DNA from: a virus
DNA length: 46,995 bases
Direction: 5' to 3' (one strand)
IMG/VR virus record: IMGVR_UViG_3300008459_000083
Location: 1 to 46,995 of that record
This document shows, piece by piece, positions 41,710 to 46,995 of this stretch (positions are counted from its first letter, which is position 1; each line of letters starts with the position of its first letter). The notes beneath the pieces were generated by a model, which worked only from the letters and a program-made list of their open reading frames with translations, did no database searches and was not told the origin of the DNA. The position numbers and the translations under genes were made by a program.

Positions 41710-43039
41710 TTTAAAATTCCGTCAGCAGGTCCTTGACACAAAAAGTGCCAGCTTCTGTGCGGCCAAATGGTACAATGCTACCATTTGGCTAGGATCTGGG
41801 CAGACTACAAGCTGTCATCATCCTCCGGCACATGCCATTGATGCAGAAGCTATCAAAACTAATCCCAGTGCTATACACAACACAGTAGAAAAGAAAATAG
41901 ATCGGTTAAACATGCAGTTAGGCAACCGCCCCAAGGGTTGTGAATATTGCTGGAAGATCGAAGATATGGGCCGCGATGCTGTTAGCGACCGTGTGTACAA
42001 GAGTAAAATTTATCCTATCAAGGCCCTAGATGAAGCATATATTCAACCGCATCAAGAAGATGTCAACCTCAGAACGCTGGAAATTGCTTTTGACCGTACT
42101 TGTCAGTTTGCTTGCTCCTATTGCAATCCCGCCTTTAGTAGTAGCTGGGTCCGTGATATCAATCAAAATGGGCCATATGCCGGCTTGGTTAGCGACGGTA
42201 GGAATCACTTTACCCATGCTCATGACCATAGTCAGCTGTATCGCTACGGTGAAACTAATCCGTATGTTGAGGCCTTCTTTGCATGGTGGGAAACAGACCT
42301 ACACCAAACGCTACAAGAACTAAGAATCACCGGCGGTGAGCCATTGATGTCAGGAGAAACTTGGAAGTTAATTGATTGGTTCAAGGCCAATCAAGGACGC
42401 AGTCAGACTCGATTAGCCATTAATTCAAACCTGGGCATGGACCGATTAAAATTGTTGGACTTTATTAATCGCATACAAGATATTCCACATCTTGAGATTT
42501 ATACCAGCCAGGAAAGCATTGGTGCACAGGCCGAGTACATCAGAGATGGACTTGATTATGATCTATGGATGCACAATGTACAAGAACTGTTAGAGCATGA
42601 TGCAATCAAGGCTGTGCATTGTATGGCCACTATCAATGCCTTGTGCCTGGACAGTCTTCCAGATTTGTTGAATCAATTGATCCGACTCAAACAAGTTTAT
42701 GGTCGCGAGCGTGTGAACTTTACCTTGAACATACTGCGTTTTCCTAGTTTTCAAAGTGCCTTGGTGTTGCCAGATAACATTCGCACACAATACAAAAACA
42801 ATCTTAAAATCTGGCTACAACTTAATCAAGATAGTCCACTCATGCACGAACACGAAATCAATCACATGCAACGGTTGATTGATTACCTAGACGTGGTCAA
42901 AACTCCGCATTCAGACACATTTGACATGCCCAAGCTACACAATGATTTTAAACAGTTTTATCAGCAGTACGATCAGCGCCGTGGCAAGAACTTTTGTGAA
43001 ACGTTTCCTGAATTAAAAGAATGGTACAACTCATTATGA
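41702..43039 (+). CDS. radical SAM protein with N-terminal twitch-like cluster, subfamily A (copy 2)
   Basis: This 445-residue paralogue of the gene at 39198 has the radical SAM triad C134-QFA-C138-SY-C141 and a GGEP loop (LRITGGEPLMS). The N-terminal cluster Cys are C19 (FCAAKW), C38 (SCHHPP), C80 and C83 (CEYCW), in the same order and spacing as copy 1. The C-terminal motif RRGKNFCETFPELKEWY is also shared. The ATG at 41702 overlaps the previous stop by 8 bases; an in-frame TTG at 41684 would add 6 residues but lacks a site. Divergence from copy 1 is large, so the two probably act on different substrates or as a pair. Confidence 0.85.
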   Translation: MNDLKFRQQVLDTKSASFCAAKWYNATIWLGSGQTTSCHHPPAHAIDAEAIKTNPSAIHNTVEKKIDRLNMQLGNRPKGCEYCWKIEDMGRDAVSDRVYKSKIYPIKALDEAYIQPHQEDVNLRTLEIAFDRTCQFACSYCNPAFSSSWVRDINQNGPYAGLVSDGRNHFTHAHDHSQLYRYGETNPYVEAFFAWWETDLHQTLQELRITGGEPLMSGETWKLIDWFKANQGRSQTRLAINSNLGMDRLKLLDFINRIQDIPHLEIYTSQESIGAQAEYIRDGLDYDLWMHNVQELLEHDAIKAVHCMATINALCLDSLPDLLNQLIRLKQVYGRERVNFTLNILRFPSFQSALVLPDNIRTQYKNNLKIWLQLNQDSPLMHEHEINHMQRLIDYLDVVKTPHSDTFDMPKLHNDFKQFYQQYDQRRGKNFCETFPELKEWYNSL

Positions 43040-44340
43040 AATACAATTGGAAAGATCGTGTACCAGTATACATTCCCATAGAAAAACTAAGTGACCAACA
43101 GCGCGGGCGACTGATAGACAGTGATCATTTTTGCATGATCCCTTGGATTCACATGCATGGCTGGCCCGACGGTAGAGCGTTTCCTTGTTGCCTGGGAGAG
43201 GATGCACATCATATTGGCAATCTCAAAGAACAGTCAATGGAAACCATATGGAACGACGAACCCATGCGTGAAATTCGACGCAACATGCTGGCAGATCAAC
43301 CGTCAAAGCAATGCACACGTTGTTATGAACAAGAAGATGCTGGGTTCTCCAGCATGCGCAACAATTCAAACAAACACTTTGGGCAACACATAGCAGAAGT
43401 AGATGCCACCCTGCCTGACGGCACCCATCCCGAAATGAAACTGCGTTACTGGGACGTGCGGTTTTCAAACATCTGTAATCTTAAATGTCGCAGTTGCGGC
43501 AGTATCTTTAGCTCACGCTGGTACGACGATGACGTGCGATTGAATAACGGCAAGCCCCTGCGCCCCAGAGTGCAGTTTGCGGGCCGCACAGAAATGGACA
43601 TATGGCAACAAATGGAGCCGCAGATTCAGCATCTAGAGCAGATCTATTTTGCCGGTGGCGAGCCATTAATAATGGAAGAACACACACGTATCCTGGAAAA
43701 GCTGATTGAGTCTGGCAATACCCGTTTGCGTTTGATATACAATACAAACCTAACAGAATTACGCTACAAAAAGAAATCAGTACTAGAGTTGTGGAAACAC
43801 TTTTCCAATGTATGTGTGGCTGCAAGCCTAGACGACATGGGCGAGCGAGCGGCTGTTATCCGTTCGGGCACTAACTGGGCAGAAGTAGAACAAAACATCA
43901 GAGATCTAAAAGCTCAGTGTCCGCACATTGACTTTATGATATCTCCTACCCTGAGCATAATGAACATATGGAATTTTACCAAGTTCCATCGTTACATGGT
44001 GGATCAGAATTTCATCCGCGCCGGTGACTTTAATTTGAACATCCTACAGAGTCCCTCGGAGTATAGAATTGACATACTGCCTGATGATATTAAACAACGT
44101 TTTCTAGCAGAGTTTGAAGCACACATAGAATGGTTGCGTCCCCGGGATCCGCTACAACGTGCCACTGGCGGATTTGAAGCTGCTGTCAAGTTCATGCTGG
44201 CACAGGATCGCACACAGTTACTCACAGACTTCTGGGAAACAGCCAGTGACCTTGACTGGAGTCGCAACGAACGCCTGATTGATGCGGTGCCAGAATTGGC
44301 AGAGATCATTCAGTACAAACCCGCACACACACGAGTATGA
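43036..44340 (+). CDS. radical SAM protein with N-terminal twitch domain, subfamily B (copy 1)
   Basis: This 434-residue enzyme has the radical SAM triad C147-NLK-C151-RS-C154 and a GGEP loop (IYFAGGEPLIMEEH). The N-terminal twitch-like domain has FCMIPWIHMHGWPDG with C33, then PCC (C51, C52), IGNLKEQSMETIWNDEPMRE, and C93-TR-C96. This C-x2-PW ... PCC ... IWN ... C-x2-C pattern is the half-SPASM signature, here placed before the catalytic domain (matching the N_Twi_rSAM type as I recall). The end has DWSRNERLIDAVPELAEIIQ. It joins both neighbours by ATGA. The substrate is unknown. Confidence 0.87.
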   Translation: MKYNWKDRVPVYIPIEKLSDQQRGRLIDSDHFCMIPWIHMHGWPDGRAFPCCLGEDAHHIGNLKEQSMETIWNDEPMREIRRNMLADQPSKQCTRCYEQEDAGFSSMRNNSNKHFGQHIAEVDATLPDGTHPEMKLRYWDVRFSNICNLKCRSCGSIFSSRWYDDDVRLNNGKPLRPRVQFAGRTEMDIWQQMEPQIQHLEQIYFAGGEPLIMEEHTRILEKLIESGNTRLRLIYNTNLTELRYKKKSVLELWKHFSNVCVAASLDDMGERAAVIRSGTNWAEVEQNIRDLKAQCPHIDFMISPTLSIMNIWNFTKFHRYMVDQNFIRAGDFNLNILQSPSEYRIDILPDDIKQRFLAEFEAHIEWLRPRDPLQRATGGFEAAVKFMLAQDRTQLLTDFWETASDLDWSRNERLIDAVPELAEIIQYKPAHTRV

Positions 44341-45554
44341 ACCTACCACATGAAAAATTCTGTGTGTTACCTTGGGTCAGCTTGGAGACCAGTCCTATAG
44401 GCACAGTCAGACCTTGTTGTCTGGCCGAAGATGAAATCGTAGACAACACTGGCAAAAAGTTTGACTTGAACACTGCCAGCTTTCTAGCTATACAAAACAG
44501 CCACTACATGCGTGAATTACGCCAGGAATTTATTGATGCCAAGCAACCACAGACCTGTAGAAAATGCTGGAAAGAAGAATGTGCTGGCCGTACCAGCAAA
44601 CGCATGCACACACTAGATCGTCTTAAACACATGTTGCCAGACCAAGACTGGTCTGCGGATGCCAAACCCTTGATGTTCCTGGATCTTAAACTGGGCAATA
44701 TCTGCAATCTCAAATGCCGTATCTGTGGCAGCTGGTCTAGCTCAACATTTGCCGCAGAAGAATTGGCCAACCTAGGACCCAATGAGGATCGTAAAAGTAA
44801 TCATCATTATCGCATGTTGCGACAAGGTGCCTGGCCTAGAGAAAATCCTGTGTTTTGGACCGAGATTGAAAAAATTGTAGATCAAATACAGTATATTGAG
44901 TTTACCGGCGGCGAACCATTCATGATACAAGAACACTTTGATTTACTACAGAGATTGGTAGACCAGGGCCTGGCCGGCGGCATAGAGATACACTACAACA
45001 CCAATGGCACACAGTGGCCAGAACAGGCTGAAAATATCTGGCGCCATTTCAAGACAGTGGAAATAGCTTTTAGCATAGACGATGTGGGTGACAGATTTGA
45101 GTATCAGCGTACCAATGCGGTGTGGAGTGAGGTGCTTGATAATATTCAAAAATTTAAACTCATGCGCAAAAGGCATAACAACATACGATTACAAGTTTGT
45201 AGTACAGTAAATGTATTCAATGTTTATTATTTGGAAGACGTGGCCACGTGGATTGACGCACAGAAATTTGATTTTGTATATTGGAATATGATACACGAAG
45301 CATACTATTTTAGCATAGCCACTCTGCCTGAATCAGCCAAGCAGGTCATTGCTGATCGGTTGTTAAACGCTCAAGTGACAGATCAGATCAAAAAAGAATT
45401 TGTTAACATAGTAGAATTTATAAACAACGGTATGAGCCTAGACGGCAATATCTTACGTATGCGCACAGCTGATTTAGATCGTAAACGCAATCAAAATCTC
45501 CTGGATGTGGAACCAGAATTTGCCAAATTGATTGATTATCATGGACCCAACTAA
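44337..45554 (+). CDS. radical SAM protein with N-terminal twitch domain, subfamily B (copy 2)
   Basis: This 405-residue paralogue of the preceding gene has twitch-like Cys at C9 (FCVLPW), C27 and C28 (RPCC), C74 and C77 (CRKC). The radical SAM triad is C123-NLK-C127-RI-C130, followed by FTGGEPFMIQEH. The end has RKRNQNLLDVEPEFAKLIDY, alignable with copy 1. It starts with the ATGA overlap at 44337 and overlaps the next gene by 14 bases. The shorter N-terminus relative to copy 1 reflects a missing leader of about 24 residues before the first Cys. The enzyme class is clear; the product is unknown. Confidence 0.87.
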   Translation: MNLPHEKFCVLPWVSLETSPIGTVRPCCLAEDEIVDNTGKKFDLNTASFLAIQNSHYMRELRQEFIDAKQPQTCRKCWKEECAGRTSKRMHTLDRLKHMLPDQDWSADAKPLMFLDLKLGNICNLKCRICGSWSSSTFAAEELANLGPNEDRKSNHHYRMLRQGAWPRENPVFWTEIEKIVDQIQYIEFTGGEPFMIQEHFDLLQRLVDQGLAGGIEIHYNTNGTQWPEQAENIWRHFKTVEIAFSIDDVGDRFEYQRTNAVWSEVLDNIQKFKLMRKRHNNIRLQVCSTVNVFNVYYLEDVATWIDAQKFDFVYWNMIHEAYYFSIATLPESAKQVIADRLLNAQVTDQIKKEFVNIVEFINNGMSLDGNILRMRTADLDRKRNQNLLDVEPEFAKLIDYHGPN

Positions 45555-46536
45555 ACCCACAGTCCTGATCGAGTCGGGTTCAAACCATACTCTACACAAA
45601 TTTTTAAAAGAATATTTTAATGTCACAGTGTACGATCCCACAAAGACCTATGACAAACACACATTGGTATTGGCAACTATTTTTGCCAATCATTGGTGGC
45701 AAGATTTATATGAGCAGGGGCATAGAATTATTATAGATAATCTGTCTGAACCTTATGATTATTTTAAAAAGACTTATCGGTTCATGGACCCGGAACGGTA
45801 TTATGCACTACACAACGCCAATTGGTTTTGGTATGTGGAAGCAGAAAGCATATTGAACCAGTCATACACTCCAGATAAAACCTATAAAAAACTAGCATTA
45901 ATGCCCATCAACTATGAAAAGGCACATCGTACCTTGTTGTTCGACCGCATGCAACCTTATTTAGATGATTGCGTGTACAGTTTTGCCGCACGTGGCATAT
46001 ATCTTCCTGGCGATCGCGAAGATAAACGACCACCTTGGGATCGGCATTTCAATGCCGAGTGGTACGATGCAACTTACTTTACTCTAGCAGCAGAAACATG
46101 GAGCGATGACCCTGAAGAATATCTAAGATATGGCCGCAGGCCCGACGACGATTTATTGGTACAAGGCGTCTGTTATATAGGTCCGTATCCTTTTATCACG
46201 GAAAAGACTTATAAACCCATAGCACATCAACATCCTTTTATGATCTATGGACAATCGCACACACTTGAACGACTGCATGCACTGGGCTTTGAAACTTACG
46301 AAAATCTTTTTGATGAAAGTTATGATCGTGTGACCAATACTGATGTCAATCAACACGATAACAAATTAGATATAATTATCAACAATGTACGCGACTTTGA
46401 ACGCAGGCCCTACGATCAATTGACCCAGGAGAAAATCCAGCATAATTACGCACACTACACTGATTTACAGTTGATTAAACAACGTGTACAAAAAGAAATC
46501 ATTGATCCTTTACTAGATTATGCAAACAAAATCTAA
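45541..46536 (+). CDS. glycosyltransferase-like protein with TEKTYKP C-terminal motif (copy 2)
   Basis: This 331-residue protein shares the C-terminal domain of the gene at 40567: FTLAAETWSDDPEEYL (about 181-196), GPYPFITEKTYKPIAHQHPF (about 215-234), and LGFETYENLFDESYDRVTNT (about 246-265). The N-terminal half is different and shorter, with ILIESGSNHTLHKFL-like and RIIIDNLSEPYDYF (about 62-75) segments. The shared end suggests the same donor class with a different acceptor. The ATG 45541 lies inside the end of the previous gene. It overlaps the next radical SAM gene by 17 bases. Confidence 0.6.
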   Translation: MDPTKPTVLIESGSNHTLHKFLKEYFNVTVYDPTKTYDKHTLVLATIFANHWWQDLYEQGHRIIIDNLSEPYDYFKKTYRFMDPERYYALHNANWFWYVEAESILNQSYTPDKTYKKLALMPINYEKAHRTLLFDRMQPYLDDCVYSFAARGIYLPGDREDKRPPWDRHFNAEWYDATYFTLAAETWSDDPEEYLRYGRRPDDDLLVQGVCYIGPYPFITEKTYKPIAHQHPFMIYGQSHTLERLHALGFETYENLFDESYDRVTNTDVNQHDNKLDIIINNVRDFERRPYDQLTQEKIQHNYAHYTDLQLIKQRVQKEIIDPLLDYANKI

Positions 46537-46995
46537 AACCTTGTGCATGGCACCGTGGACGCACACTTACCTCAGTCCACAGACTGAACGCAGGATGTGT
46601 TGTGCGTCAAGAGAACCTGCGCAAAACTTTGAGCAGTACATAGACACTGCTTCGGGCACAGGCAAGTACATTCCTATCACCTTGGATCAGCACTGGAACA
46701 GTGAACACATGCGTAGTGTGCGTCGTCGTATGATGACTGGCGAAGTCTTGCCCGAGTGTGAAGTGTGCAACGATAAATTATTGAACACTGATGTGTATCG
46801 CAGTTATTTCAATCAACTGTTTGCTCATAAACAAGACGAGATATGGAACTCCACCGACAGCACAGGATACACTACTATGAAACCTGTGAGCTGGGATTAT
46901 AGATTCAGCAATCTCTGCAATTTTAAATGCAGGATGTGCGGTGACATGTTGAGCAGTGCTTGGGAAAGTGAGCAACGTCAACACAACATGATTGA
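46520..46995 (+). CDS. radical SAM protein with N-terminal twitch domain, subfamily B (copy 3), cut by window end
   Basis: The reading frame runs off the right edge after 158 codons. The visible part has C9 (LCMAPW), C27 and C28 (RMCC), C80 and C83 (CEVC), and the radical SAM triad C133-NFK-C137-RM-C140, in the same order as the two preceding subfamily B genes. The GGEP loop and catalytic barrel lie beyond the window. The start is ATG 46520, overlapping the previous stop by 17 bases. This is the fifth radical SAM gene of the operon, so the cassette continues to the right. Confidence 0.85.
   Translation, partial: MQTKSKTLCMAPWTHTYLSPQTERRMCCASREPAQNFEQYIDTASGTGKYIPITLDQHWNSEHMRSVRRRMMTGEVLPECEVCNDKLLNTDVYRSYFNQLFAHKQDEIWNSTDSTGYTTMKPVSWDYRFSNLCNFKCRMCGDMLSSAWESEQRQHNMI

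Noticed and set aside
35936-46995. A CRISPR array, toxin-antitoxin pair or integrase in the accessory region
   Set aside because: No regularly spaced repeats, small two-gene modules or recombinase motifs were seen; all frames are accounted for by overlapping genes.

Overview
The window is a piece of a T4-like myovirus genome, most likely from an uncultivated aquatic phage. The evidence is a late-transcription sigma factor (gp55-like), both subunits of the recombination nuclease (gp46, gp47), a run of T4-type baseplate genes (gp48-like, gp53-like, hub, gp5-like, gp25, gp6), and TAAATA-type late-promoter motifs in the gene gaps. The proteins look most like those of marine T4-like phages as I remember them. 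The host cannot be read from the sequence. I found no tRNA, integrase or insertion sequence.

Layout. (1) 1-397: the tail of one gene and a small alpha/beta protein, plus strand. (2) 398-773: a 376-base gap between converging genes, with no convincing ORF but several perfect hairpins. (3) 774-6210, minus strand: GIY-YIG nuclease, gp46, an amidinotransferase-fold enzyme placed between the recombination subunits, gp47, and the gp55-like sigma. (4) 6323-35890, plus strand: the virion block, with gp48-like, gp53-like, a large hub-like protein, gp5-like spike, a structural protein, gp25, gp6, a 4792-residue baseplate/tail giant, a 49-residue minigene next to its longer relative, a fibre with a Peptidase_G2-like end, and another tail protein. 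Genes here often touch as TAATG. (5) 35942-46995, plus strand: a tightly overlapping operon running off the window, with three small conserved proteins, three GT-A-like glycosyltransferase candidates, five radical SAM proteins with an N-terminal twitch-like cysteine cluster, and two paralogous proteins with a glycosyltransferase-like C-terminus.

How they work together. Gp46/gp47 would process DNA ends for recombination-dependent replication. The gp55-like sigma would direct the host polymerase to TAAATA promoters that drive the virion block. The right-hand operon has no virion hallmark. It looks like a biosynthetic or modification cassette (glycan, peptide or base), with radical chemistry interleaved with sugar transfer.

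The strongest candidate for an undescribed system is this radical SAM/glycosyltransferase operon. Second is the amidinotransferase between gp46 and gp47. Other unusual points are promoter-like -10 boxes ending 6-7 bases before start codons (possible leaderless mRNAs), a GLN-(V/I)-L-x-ED motif repeated in two baseplate proteins, and a seven-repeat FG-GAP-like region plus a degenerate cupredoxin-like region in the giant protein. All family names are recognised by eye and memory; no searches were run.
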